DNA of 19,777 bases. It comes from Synergistaceae bacterium (lineage in GTDB: Bacteria > Synergistota > Synergistia > Synergistales > Synergistaceae). Below are positions 1 to 7,683 of this stretch, piece by piece. A program made the position numbers and the translations under genes. The stretch spans positions 1 through 19,777 of the forward strand of contig JAAYEY010000202.1 of NCBI GenBank assembly GCA_012728505.1. Direction: 5' to 3'. How positions within the stretch are numbered: the first letter of the stretch is position 1; the number at the start of each line of letters is the position of its first letter. Under the pieces are notes generated by a model. The model saw only the letters and a list, made by a program, of their open reading frames with translations, ran no database searches and was not told where the DNA came from.

Positions 1-1
1 G

Positions 2-29
2 GCAGCTTCACGCGGCACGCTTCTGCCGC
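2..29. repeat. Intergenic hairpin with heptamer-like GCGTG repeats
   Basis: This lies just downstream of the LCP gene. Positions 12-17 (GCGGCA) pair with 24-29 (TGCCGC) around a 6-base loop. Read on the minus strand the stretch contains GCGTGCC-GCGTGAA-GC, a 7-base periodic pattern. The 12-mer GCGTGAAGCTGC (2-13, minus strand) occurs again at 14772-14783 on the plus strand. No T-run follows the hairpin, so it does not look like an intrinsic terminator for the LCP gene. It is probably the edge of a dispersed intergenic repeat cut by the window boundary. Confidence 0.5.
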
Positions 30-37
30 AGCACTAT

Positions 38-1453
38 TTATTGTGTGCTAATCTTTATCAGTTTGTCAATGTGGCTTATCAATTTATCGCTATCATGTCC
101 TATAATTATTGATGGATAAAATGCCTGGTTGTTTGCCCTTACAAGGTTGTTGGGTATGTCGAGAAGCTTACCCAGTGTTTTTGCAGTTTCTACAACAGCA
201 GGTTTAGCGTTTATTGGATATACAACGTTGCTGCTCCTGTAGTCGAAATGCTTTGCATTTGCTGACATTACAACTTCAATTCCGATTTTTTGGAGTTTTG
301 ATGCTACTTCTGTGCTCAAACCTGACTTCCCTGTTCCATTAAGTACTGCAACAGATTCGGACATAGATCTGATCATACTAAGGAGATTTTCTGCGGACAT
401 AAAATCTTCGGTTTTCTTACCCACTGCTTCTTCTTTTTTTATGGTCTCTCCGTTTATTTTAATCTCATCAACAGCCGAGGAATATGACAGTGAGAGTCCG
501 GCAAAGTTATTAGTGTTTTTATTTTCCTTTACATCACCCGAAACAAGCATTTCAAAGGGAGCGTTCAAAAATTCATTTGCCGTCTTAGTGTCGCCTATCC
601 AGTAGCTAAGGTTATTGACTGTAGCTGCTTGGCCATAGAGGGTGGAAAAGAATATCCGTTCTCTGCCAAGCTCATTTTGTGCGAATCCTGCCAGTTGTAT
701 TGCAAGACCCGGCGACATGTCTGTCTTGAAAAGCTTCATTATCTGAGCGGTCAGTTCAGGTATTTTTACCAATACCCTCGGATCGTATATTTTCTTTAAG
801 AGCGCTTTTATAAACTGCTGCTGTCTGTGTACTCTTCCGATGTCGCCTAGTGCATCTTTTCTGAATCTTACATAGTGTAGAGCCGTCTTTCCGTCCATTA
901 CTTGCAGTCCGGGCTGTATGTTTATATCAAGCTTACCCGCCCTGTCGACATACCTCATTTTCTTTTTGACGTCGATCTCTACTCCGCCAAGTATGTCTAC
1001 AACCGCAGGAAAACTTACATAGTCCACGATTACATAATATAATATTGGCCGTTCAAGGTATTTTTCTACCGTTGCCTTCAGTAGGTCCGGACCGCCGTAC
1101 GCAAAAGCATGGTTTAATTTTTGAACCCCATGTCCGGGTATCTGTACCCTTGTATCTCTTGGCAGAGAGAGTATTCTCATGTTTTTATCGTCAATATCAA
1201 TAGCAGCGAATAAAACAGTATCAGACCTTTTTGAGCCTTCTACATCATCTTCACCCATGATAAGGACATTGAATGTCCCCTGTTCTTTTAGAGTAGCATA
1301 TTGCGCGCTGCCAGTATCTATTGAACTCACGATTGTGCCAAGAATGTCCTCTGATTTAGTGTGAAGTATCGTGTAAAATTTCAAACCTGCGCCGGCAGTA
1401 ATTCCTAATATTGCCAGCAGTATTATCATAATTATAGATTTAGAACGCATCAA
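38..1453 (-). CDS. LytR-CpsA-Psr (LCP) family protein with LytR_C domain
   Basis: Members of this family are membrane-anchored enzymes outside the cytoplasmic membrane that transfer lipid-linked glycopolymers to peptidoglycan; some act on other cell-envelope polymers. A short cytoplasmic N-terminus is followed by one membrane anchor (about residues 8-26). The LCP domain covers about 60-225 and shows the conserved charged residues RSDT (76-79), PRDTRV (98-103) and the RxR-type segment YVRFRKD (194-200) that bind the polyprenyl phosphate. A LytR_C domain covers about 365-465 (VAVLNGTG near its start). The start is TTG at 1453 with GGAGG 9 nt upstream; the ATG directly after it (1450) is an equally possible start. 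It is the last gene of the obg-nadD-LCP run, 23 nt downstream of nadD. The glycopolymer substrate cannot be deduced; for a diderm it need not be teichoic acid. Confidence 0.88.
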   Translation of the reverse strand: MMRSKSIIMIILLAILGITAGAGLKFYTILHTKSEDILGTIVSSIDTGSAQYATLKEQGTFNVLIMGEDDVEGSKRSDTVLFAAIDIDDKNMRILSLPRDTRVQIPGHGVQKLNHAFAYGGPDLLKATVEKYLERPILYYVIVDYVSFPAVVDILGGVEIDVKKKMRYVDRAGKLDINIQPGLQVMDGKTALHYVRFRKDALGDIGRVHRQQQFIKALLKKIYDPRVLVKIPELTAQIMKLFKTDMSPGLAIQLAGFAQNELGRERIFFSTLYGQAATVNNLSYWIGDTKTANEFLNAPFEMLVSGDVKENKNTNNFAGLSLSYSSAVDEIKINGETIKKEEAVGKKTEDFMSAENLLSMIRSMSESVAVLNGTGKSGLSTEVASKLQKIGIEVVMSANAKHFDYRSSNVVYPINAKPAVVETAKTLGKLLDIPNNLVRANNQAFYPSIIIGHDSDKLISHIDKLIKISTQ

Positions 1454-1476
1454 AGGTGTTTACCTCCATGTAAATA

Positions 1477-2094
1477 TCATCTGACTTTGTACAGTAAATA
1501 TTTTCTGATAAAATGTTCAACTGATGGAGGGACCAAAAACCGGATGCTTCTGTCTCGCCTTATCCTATCTCTGAGCTCTGTACTTGATATAGCCAGAAGA
1601 GGTATTTCTAGTGAGACTATTGCAGACCTAAGGTCTTCGGGCAGTTCTTCCATTCTTTTATAAGTGTATCCATAGCGGTTTACAGCAACAAATTTGCATA
1701 AGCTCATAATCTCTTCGGGGTTTTTCCATGAAACTATGTCCATTACGGCATCCAATCCAGTGATAAAGTAGAACTCCGTATCAGCATATTCTGGCATTGC
1801 CTTGAGCTGTCTAAGAGTGTCTATTGTATAGCTCTTGCCCGTTTTGTCGATTTCGATTCTTGAAACAGAAAAATATGGACAGTCTACAGTGGCTAAGACG
1901 GTCATCATGTACCTGTGCTCTGCAGGAGAGACAGTATCCCCCACTTTATGAGGGGGGTGACCTGTTGGCACGAAAATAACTTCAGAAAGATCGAAGGCCG
2001 CATGTGCTTCGTCAGCGGCTCTAAGATGTCCGTAATGTATTGGGTCAAAAGTTCCACCCATAATACCTATCCTTCTCTTAGAACTGTTTGTCAT
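1477..2094 (-). CDS. nadD: Nicotinate-nucleotide adenylyltransferase
   Basis: NadD adenylates nicotinate mononucleotide with ATP to give deamido-NAD, the penultimate step of NAD synthesis in the cytoplasm. The 205-residue length is usual. The nucleotidyltransferase signature GGTFDPIHYGHL lies at residues 13-24, with the two histidines that bind the ATP phosphates. The second motif ISSTELR lies at 169-175. The start chosen keeps the first beta strand (RRIGIMGG) intact and has a modest purine-rich AGGCAGG site just upstream; a later Met would remove the strand. It follows obg after 33 nt, and the obg-nadD pairing is common in bacteria. nadK, which converts the pathway's end product NAD to NADP, lies further upstream in the same gene run. 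Confidence 0.95.
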   Translation of the reverse strand: MTNSSKRRIGIMGGTFDPIHYGHLRAADEAHAAFDLSEVIFVPTGHPPHKVGDTVSPAEHRYMMTVLATVDCPYFSVSRIEIDKTGKSYTIDTLRQLKAMPEYADTEFYFITGLDAVMDIVSWKNPEEIMSLCKFVAVNRYGYTYKRMEELPEDLRSAIVSLEIPLLAISSTELRDRIRRDRSIRFLVPPSVEHFIRKYLLYKVR

Positions 2095-2127
2095 TTTCCT
2101 GCCTCTTTTGTCTTATAAGTTTTTGTC

Positions 2128-3492
2128 TTAATCTATATTTTCAATTCCCAGATCTTCATTAGGTTCTTCCGGTTCTTCAAAATCAGAAGGATAGTAATCA
2201 GGGTAGAAGACGAAGTCTCTGCTACCTATGGTTATTAGGTCTCCTTCTACTGCTCCTGCCGCTGCAAGAAGATCTTCTGCCTTGTATTTTCTCATAAGAA
2301 TAGTAAATCTTGCCACGTTTTCATCTTGATTAAGATCAAAACGTTCAACAGCTTTTTCAAGACGGTGGTGAAGAATTCTGAACCCTCCGCCGTGGAGTGA
2401 TATTATCTGTATTTTGTTTCTCGATCTTTCGCGCGTTGGTGTACTTTCTACCCGGTCAAGAGCGTAAAGCCTGACTTCACTCTTTGGTCTGGGGTTTTTT
2501 TCAGTGAATTCTATTATGTGTTTTACGAGTTCTGGGATTCCCTCTTCCGTGAGGGCACTCAAGGCGCAGAAATTGATTCCTTTTGACTTAAAATAATCTG
2601 ATAGCCTCTGGATAAGCTCTTCAGGTTCTTCTACCTCATCAAGCTTGTTTGCTACAACAAAGTAAGGACGCTTGTCCAAATCAGGATCAAATGTTCTCAT
2701 TTCAGTAAGAACTGTTTCCATATCTTCTATAAGTCTATCAAAATCTGAACACTCAAGACTCAAAACATGTATAAGGAGCCTGCTTCGAGCGATGTGCCTC
2801 AGGAATTGTATTCCTAAGCCCTTATTCATGTGTGCTCCCTCAATGAGGCCGGGAATATCTGCTATTACTATTCTTTCATGTCCTGTGTTGAGGACTCCCA
2901 GATTGGGAGAAAGTGTAGTAAAAGGATAATTTGCTATCTTGGGCTGAGCGTTGGAAATTGCTGCCAGAATGCTGGATTTCCCAACATTGGGGAGTCCTAC
3001 GAGTCCAACGTCAGCGATAAGCTTGAGTTCGAGCCTGACTTCAACCTCTTCGCCCAGATCGCCATTTTCACAAAACCTGGGTGCTTTTCTGACAGAACTG
3101 GAGAAAAAACGGTTACCCTTTCCTCCCTTTCCACCCCTTGCAGCAAGAAAACGGTCTCCTGGTTCTACAAGGTCGGCAAGACCTTCGTTTGTTTCAGCAT
3201 CATAGATAATCGTACCACAAGGTACTAATACAACTTTATCCTGACCCATAGCACCATTCATTGCACTACCCTTACCGTGTGCGCCGTTGTTTCCCTTTAT
3301 GTTTCTTTGAGATTCCAAGTCGGCAAGTGTCTGAAGGTTGTTAGTGGCTTCAAAAATAACACTGCCGCCTCTGCCTCCGTTTCCGCCGTCCGGTCCGCCG
3401 TTTGGCTTGAACTTTTCACGAAGGAAACTCATACAACCGTTTCCTCCTCTTCCTGCCTTTATGGAAAGTCGCATTGAATCAAGAAATTTCAT
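2128..3492 (-). CDS. obgE: GTPase Obg, ribosome assembly factor
   Basis: Obg is an essential GTPase that binds the 50S subunit during late assembly and links it to stress signalling. The 454-residue protein has three parts. The glycine-rich Obg fold (about 1-158) is full of GGxGG motifs. The G domain shows GLPNVGKSS (166-174), DIPG (212-215) and NKLD. The C-terminal OCT domain (about 345-430) is followed by an acidic tail rich in Glu and Asp. It lies downstream of rplU and rpmA in the classic L21-L27-Obg order, but a GC-rich hairpin in the 81-nt gap before it may reduce read-through from the ribosomal protein genes. Confidence 0.97.
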   Translation of the reverse strand: MKFLDSMRLSIKAGRGGNGCMSFLREKFKPNGGPDGGNGGRGGSVIFEATNNLQTLADLESQRNIKGNNGAHGKGSAMNGAMGQDKVVLVPCGTIIYDAETNEGLADLVEPGDRFLAARGGKGGKGNRFFSSSVRKAPRFCENGDLGEEVEVRLELKLIADVGLVGLPNVGKSSILAAISNAQPKIANYPFTTLSPNLGVLNTGHERIVIADIPGLIEGAHMNKGLGIQFLRHIARSRLLIHVLSLECSDFDRLIEDMETVLTEMRTFDPDLDKRPYFVVANKLDEVEEPEELIQRLSDYFKSKGINFCALSALTEEGIPELVKHIIEFTEKNPRPKSEVRLYALDRVESTPTRERSRNKIQIISLHGGGFRILHHRLEKAVERFDLNQDENVARFTILMRKYKAEDLLAAAGAVEGDLITIGSRDFVFYPDYYPSDFEEPEEPNEDLGIENID

Positions 3493-3509
3493 AATGTTAC
3501 CACGTCCTT

Positions 3510-3547
3510 AAAATAATACAAAAGGGGCCCTTGGTATAAAGGCCCCT
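3510..3547 (-). terminator. Hairpin terminator or attenuator between rpmA and obg
   Basis: On the minus strand AGGGGCC (3547-3541) pairs perfectly with GGCCCCT (3529-3523) around an 11-nt loop, and the tail TTTTGTATTATTT follows. This is an intrinsic-terminator shape with an interrupted U-tract, 27 nt after the rpmA stop codon. It probably acts as a partial terminator, letting L21 and L27 be made in excess over Obg. No strong promoter is visible between it and the obg start. Confidence 0.65.
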
Positions 3548-3573
3548 GGGTTTGTACCTAAATTTGTTCTGGT

Positions 3574-3831
3574 TTAAAGAGCTTCGGGCTCAATAGTTAC
3601 GAACTTACGGTCTGCTCTCGTCAAAAAACGCACTTTGCCTGTAGCAAGAGCGAAAAGAGTATGGTCGCGCCCGATTCCCACGTTAAGTCCAGGGTGGAAT
3701 TTTGTGCCGCGTTGACGCACTATAATAGTTCCAGCATTTACAAACTGTCCGTCACTACGTTTAACGCCAAGATATTTAGGCTGACTGTCCCGGCCGTTAG
3801 TAGTACTTCCTTGACCTTTTTTATGTGCCAT
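3574..3831 (-). CDS. rpmA: 50S ribosomal protein L27
   Basis: L27 sits near the peptidyl-transferase centre, where its N-terminal tail contacts tRNA. The 85-residue sequence begins [16 protein letters not shown], the mature form of the family. It lacks the N-terminal extension that the protease Prp removes in Firmicutes and Fusobacteria, and no prp gene lies between rplU and rpmA, so both halves of that maturation system are absent here. AAGGAGGT lies 12 nt upstream of the ATG. It is the second gene of the rplU-rpmA pair, 33 nt after rplU. Confidence 0.98.
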   Translation of the reverse strand: MAHKKGQGSTTNGRDSQPKYLGVKRSDGQFVNAGTIIVRQRGTKFHPGLNVGIGRDHTLFALATGKVRFLTRADRKFVTIEPEAL

Positions 3832-3864
3832 GACTTATAGATTACCTCCTTTTAGAGTGTTGCT

Positions 3865-4176
3865 CTAGCCTTCTATACCGTCTACTTGAATAAGTGTGTA
3901 CTGCTGACGGTGTCCTCTGAATTTACGATAGTTTTTCTTTCTGCGGTATCTGAATACGATAACTTTATCCTCTTTGCCGTGCTCAAGGACTTTACCTGTC
4001 ACGACCGCGTCCTTAATATAAGGAGTGCCAATCACAGGCCCGTCATCTTTACCGAGAAGTATGACCTTGTCAAAAGATATCTGTTCGCCCTCATCGGCGT
4101 GAATCTTTTCAAGACGGAGTTTGTCTCCGGCTTTCACTCTGTACTGCTTACCACCTGTTTCAATAACTGCATACAT
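3865..4176 (-). CDS. rplU: 50S ribosomal protein L21
   Basis: L21 binds 23S rRNA in the large subunit. The 103 residues are the usual length, starting MYAVIETGGKQYRV and ending with the family's basic segment RYRRKKNYRKFRGHRQ. GGAGG precedes the ATG by about 10 nt. It is the first gene after a near-consensus promoter (4259-4287) and has a leader of roughly 75 nt that can fold into a compact hairpin, suggesting autoregulation as described for L21 leaders in other bacteria. Confidence 0.98.
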   Translation of the reverse strand: MYAVIETGGKQYRVKAGDKLRLEKIHADEGEQISFDKVILLGKDDGPVIGTPYIKDAVVTGKVLEHGKEDKVIVFRYRRKKNYRKFRGHRQQYTLIQVDGIEG

Positions 4177-4252
4177 ACTAGTTTTTCCTCCCTCCGCTGC
4201 GTGTCAGGCAGCCTTACGGCTTTTATGGCCTGCACCAAGCGTATCCTAGAAC
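4177..4252 (-). promoter_or_regulatory. Structured 5' leader of rplU (possible L21-binding leader)
   Basis: This is the region between the predicted transcription start (about 4252) and the rplU ATG. In the RNA, GUGCAGGC (4235-4228) pairs with GCCUG-a-CAC (4209-4201) with one bulged A. Inside this stem is a second hairpin, GCC-GUAA-GGC (4220-4211), capped by a GNRA-type tetraloop. The 7-nt CAUAAAA strand leaves an asymmetric internal loop. Such a fold ahead of a ribosomal protein operon is the normal place for a ribosomal-protein-binding leader. I have not matched it to a specific known L21 leader model. Confidence 0.5.
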
Positions 4253-4258
4253 CTACGT

Positions 4259-4287
4259 ATTATAGAGAAATACTTTGGTTTAGTCAA
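4259..4287 (-). promoter_or_regulatory. Sigma-70-type promoter of rplU-rpmA
   Basis: On the minus strand the -35 is TTGACT (4287-4282), the spacer exactly 17 bp, and the -10 a perfect TATAAT (4264-4259). Predicted transcription starts near 4252. It is the best consensus promoter on the minus strand of this window, as expected for ribosomal protein genes, and it lies in the 136-nt gap after recN. Confidence 0.88.
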
Positions 4288-4312
4288 TAAAATTCGGACT
4301 AACCGGGTTTGG

Positions 4313-5968
4313 TCAAATCTGACCGGTATTTAAAAGGGATCTAGCATGCTCCAATGCTTCGTGAGAATTATCATCACCGGCAAGCATCCTTGCGATTTCT
4401 TTCTCGCGTTCTTGGTTCTCTATCTCAAAGATTCCAGTCTCTTCTCCGTCTCTTATTACAAGGAAGTGCTGGTCAGCCATAGCTGCTATCGCGGCTTCGT
4501 GGGTTATCAGGATAGCCCTGCAGCGTTTAGAGAGCTCTCTTAACTTGTACCCGGCTAGCAAAGCCGTCTTTCCCCCAAGACCTGCCTCTACCTCATCGAA
4601 AACAAGGGTCCCAGGAAGCTGTTCGTCTCCCAAGGAAAGTTGAAGGGCTATGAGGATCCTGCTAAGCTCACCTCCTGAAGCTGTTTTTCCTACTGGTAAG
4701 GAGGGTTGATTCAGCATGCTTAGTCTAAAAGAAACTGATTCTGCACCGTTAAAACGAAGTGTGTCCAGTTCTTCTATCTCAATAGAAAAGTGAGCAGACT
4801 CCATCGCGAGATCTTTAAGGTGGTGGTTTACTCTTGAAGCAAGATCTGCAGCCGCACTCTTTCTTAATTTACGAAGTTCTATAGCGAGGCCCTTTGTCTT
4901 TTTTTTCTTTTCTGCAGCACTTGTTTCAAGTCCTTCAAGCTCAAGGTGGCTCCCTTTGAGCCAAGACATCTCGTTTTTTGCTCTTTCAGCATATTCGAGA
5001 AGGTCTTTGCAACTGACAAGATTGAGCGAACGTTTCAGCTTTCTAAGCTGTCCTGTTTTTTTCTCAAGCCGGTCTTTTGCATTTTCTATGTTTTCTTCTG
5101 TCGAGAGTTCATGGAGTTCACATTGAAGAAGTTTGGAAACAGACTGAGTTGCAATAAGCATGTTTTCGACGCTTCTTTTCCATTTTTCTGTGTTTAGTGG
5201 AGGAGATGCGTAGATTTCTCTGCTTAGAGATTCCAATTCTTCTGTTATGCCTCTTCCTAATGCTCCACCTGAAAATTTTTCATTTATACCAATAAGCGCA
5301 ATCATTTTATTTTCTTTTAATTCAAGTTCTTTTAATTCTGTTTCCCATTTTTTTTCGCTATCTTCTTCTACTGCCAAGGTTTTTATAACCTGCAGGGTAT
5401 TCTCCGCCCCTTGGTAGAGGGTTTCAGTCTCTTCTCGCTTTTTTTTCAAACTGATTATTTGACGTTCAACAGCTATAGTCTCTCTAAAAAATTTCTCCAG
5501 TTCTTTCTTTGTCTGGCCTAGAAGTTCTCCCCCGCATGAGTCAACAAGATCCAGTTGTTTTAAAGGATCGATGAGTCCAAGCTGGGCAAACTGGCTTTGG
5601 ATAACCAGTTCTTTTTCCATCGCTGAAGTAAGGAGGTTGAGTGGAACTGGATTGTTTTGAACTAGGCATCGGCCTCTGCCGTTTCGACTGAATTGCCGTC
5701 TGACCACCACAGTCCCTTCTTGTGGCTGTAGTTCTTCATCAAGACCTGGGATGGTATCGGAAGAGAAAGTCATTAGAACGTCGGCCGAATCCTCAAGGGC
5801 ATGTATATAGTTTGTATTAGCACGTTTACCAGAGATGAATTCCATCGCACGTACAAGGCTGCTCTTGCCTGAGCCGCTCTCTCCGGTTATAACTATAAAG
5901 TCACCCTTGAGTGATAATTCTGCCTCTTTAATACCGCCAACACCACGTACACGGATCTGTTCGATCAA
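4313..5968 (-). CDS. recN: DNA repair protein RecN
   Basis: RecN is an SMC-like ATPase that gathers and tethers DNA ends during double-strand break repair. The 551 residues match the family. The Walker A motif is GESGSGKSS (29-37; the usual form is GETGAGKS), followed by two long Lys/Glu-rich coiled-coil arms (about 150-380). The ABC signature ASGGELSRI lies at 430-438 and the Walker B segment LVFDE ends at 459. The start is TTG at 5968, with GGGGGAGA about 7 nt upstream, overlapping the end of nadK; no ATG offers a complete first strand. It is 2 nt downstream of nadK. Co-transcription with tlyA and nadK is likely, as in many bacteria where recN ends the isoprenoid-tlyA-nadK cluster. Confidence 0.95.
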   Translation of the reverse strand: MIEQIRVRGVGGIKEAELSLKGDFIVITGESGSGKSSLVRAMEFISGKRANTNYIHALEDSADVLMTFSSDTIPGLDEELQPQEGTVVVRRQFSRNGRGRCLVQNNPVPLNLLTSAMEKELVIQSQFAQLGLIDPLKQLDLVDSCGGELLGQTKKELEKFFRETIAVERQIISLKKKREETETLYQGAENTLQVIKTLAVEEDSEKKWETELKELELKENKMIALIGINEKFSGGALGRGITEELESLSREIYASPPLNTEKWKRSVENMLIATQSVSKLLQCELHELSTEENIENAKDRLEKKTGQLRKLKRSLNLVSCKDLLEYAERAKNEMSWLKGSHLELEGLETSAAEKKKKTKGLAIELRKLRKSAAADLASRVNHHLKDLAMESAHFSIEIEELDTLRFNGAESVSFRLSMLNQPSLPVGKTASGGELSRILIALQLSLGDEQLPGTLVFDEVEAGLGGKTALLAGYKLRELSKRCRAILITHEAAIAAMADQHFLVIRDGEETGIFEIENQEREKEIARMLAGDDNSHEALEHARSLLNTGQI

Positions 5969-5970
5969 TA

Positions 5971-6852
5971 TCAGTCTCCCCCGTCAGTAATGCCGTTGAA
6001 ACCCCAGCGGAGTTTTTCCCTTAAAAGATCGTAGTAGCTCCTGTCTTTGAGCTGTATTATGTTAATTCGCATATCGGGATCTAGCATGGCTTCAAGATGG
6101 TCGTCGGGCAGTAGTTCATAACAAAGCTGTCCGTCCTGGGTAAGGATAAGGTTCCTGTTATCACCTTTTGGCGTAACATAAGCTCTGTCATTTTCGCCTA
6201 ATACTACCGGCCGTGCGTAAAGTGTGTGCGCACAGATTGGCGCTAGCAACATACAGGGCACATGGGGCGGGACTATTGGACCGCCTGCGGAGAGTGCATA
6301 AGCGGTGGACCCGGTCGGGGTTGAGAGGATCAGTCCATCTGCCAAGAAAAGCGAAAGTATCTGATCGCCTACTTTTACCTCCAGATCTATGACCCTAGCG
6401 AGGTTTCCCTTCGATATGACAAGATCGTTAAGAGCGTGGAGCTCATAAACCACCCGCTCTCCCCTCCAGACAAGACCTTTTAATAGATGTCTCTGCTGAA
6501 GCGTGTAATTCTTTGCCAGTATAGAAGTTATATCTTCCTTAGCAGATTTAGGGTCTCCTGTAGCAAGAAATCCAAGTCTTCCTAAATTAATCCCGTAAAG
6601 GGGGATAGGATAGCCGAAAGTATATCTGGCAGCTCGAAGGAAAGTACCGTCTCCCCCGAGAATTACTGCGAACTCAACTTCTTGTTTCCAGATGTTGTCC
6701 GGAATTTCGGGTATGCTTAATGCTGAAGCTTCGTGGGGAGGAAGCATGAAATTTATGCCGCTCTCTCTTCCCCATGCATAGAGCTTGGCGGCCAGCTTTA
6801 TCGCTTCGGGTTTTTGAGTGTTGAAAAGGAGTCCGACATTGTTTGTCTGCAT
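5971..6852 (-). CDS. nadK: NAD kinase
   Basis: NadK phosphorylates NAD at the 2' hydroxyl with ATP or polyphosphate to make NADP in the cytoplasm. The catalytic GGDGT motif lies at residues 66-70, followed by NLGRLGFLAT and the STPTGSTAYALSAGGP substrate-binding segment. The chosen ATG (6852) has GAGGGG 6-7 nt upstream. An in-frame ATG 15 nt earlier (6867), directly after the tlyA stop, has no such site and in fact contains the ribosome-binding site in its own codons. The protein is then 293 residues. It lies between tlyA and recN with almost no gaps. Confidence 0.95.
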   Translation of the reverse strand: MQTNNVGLLFNTQKPEAIKLAAKLYAWGRESGINFMLPPHEASALSIPEIPDNIWKQEVEFAVILGGDGTFLRAARYTFGYPIPLYGINLGRLGFLATGDPKSAKEDITSILAKNYTLQQRHLLKGLVWRGERVVYELHALNDLVISKGNLARVIDLEVKVGDQILSLFLADGLILSTPTGSTAYALSAGGPIVPPHVPCMLLAPICAHTLYARPVVLGENDRAYVTPKGDNRNLILTQDGQLCYELLPDDHLEAMLDPDMRINIIQLKDRSYYDLLREKLRWGFNGITDGGD

Positions 6853-6867
6853 TTTATTTCCCCTCAT

Positions 6868-7683
6868 TTAATGCGTAGTTTCGTGTGCCTCTTTGACCAA
6901 TTCTCTGAAGTCTATATTAGCATGTTTCAATGTGGTATTGTTCCTAGACCCTAAAAGAAATAGAAACTCGATGTTTCCTTCAGGACCTCTTATCGGAGAA
7001 TAAGTTGCATTTAAAAGAATAAGGTCTGTTTCTGTGTCGATAAAGGCTGCGAGATCGCTCAGCGTTTCCTCATGCAGTTGTGGATCCTCAACGACTCCCC
7101 TTCCGACTTTTTTCTTTTCCACTTCAAACTGTGGTTTTACAAGAACTACTATTATTCCCTCTTCTTTTATCAGCTTTTCAAGCGGCTTAAAAAGCAATTT
7201 TAAAGAGATAAAAGAAGCGTCAGATACTATGATGTCGACTTTTTCGCCGCCCAGCATCTCATCAGTTAGATAGCGAGCGTTTGTCCTCTCCATTACAACT
7301 ACTTTGGTGTTATTTCTCAACTTCCATGCCAGTAGTCCATATCCAACGTCAACAGCGTATACTTTTTTCGCGCCCCTTGAAAGGAGGACATCGGTAAAAC
7401 CGCCGGTCGAGGCGCCAATGTCTATGCACGTTTTATCTGATGGATCAATTTCAAAGTGGTAAAGCCCCTTTATCAGCTTATACGCTCCCCTGCTTACCCA
7501 CTCTTTTTCAGGAGCATCGACTGTAACGGAGGAATCAAAATAGGCCATTGATGTAGGTTTCTTTATAGTTATACCTTCAAGCTTGACCCGTCCTTCTTCG
7601 ATATAACTTTGGGCTAGCGTCAACGAATCGAGTATCTGTCGTTTGACGATTAGCTTGTCTAATCTTATCAATTTCCTTTTCAT
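6868..7683 (-). CDS. tlyA: TlyA family rRNA 2'-O-methyltransferase (hemolysin A family)
   Basis: TlyA enzymes methylate ribose 2'-OH of cytidines in 16S and/or 23S rRNA, and in mycobacteria their loss gives capreomycin resistance. An S4 RNA-binding domain (about 4-62) precedes an FtsJ/RrmJ-type methyltransferase fold. The SAM-binding segment is DIGASTGGFTD (88-98). The likely catalytic tetrad K-D-K-E is visible as K69, D155, K183 and E187. The ATG at 7683 overlaps the dxs stop as TAATG and starts the S4 domain correctly; longer readings only add codons shared with dxs. The ribosome-binding site is weak, so translation is probably coupled to dxs. The hemolysin name is historical and not evidence of toxicity. 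Confidence 0.9.
   Translation of the reverse strand: MKRKLIRLDKLIVKRQILDSLTLAQSYIEEGRVKLEGITIKKPTSMAYFDSSVTVDAPEKEWVSRGAYKLIKGLYHFEIDPSDKTCIDIGASTGGFTDVLLSRGAKKVYAVDVGYGLLAWKLRNNTKVVVMERTNARYLTDEMLGGEKVDIIVSDASFISLKLLFKPLEKLIKEEGIIVVLVKPQFEVEKKKVGRGVVEDPQLHEETLSDLAAFIDTETDLILLNATYSPIRGPEGNIEFLFLLGSRNNTTLKHANIDFRELVKEAHETTH

Noticed and set aside
12..29. Intrinsic terminator of the LCP gene
   Set aside because: The 6-bp hairpin is not followed by a T-run on the minus strand, and the sequence belongs to a repeat family.
4298..4332. Terminator after recN
   Set aside because: Only short 5-bp inverted repeats (GGTCA/TGACC and ACCGG/CCGGT) overlap the recN stop, with no T-run directly after; too weak to call.
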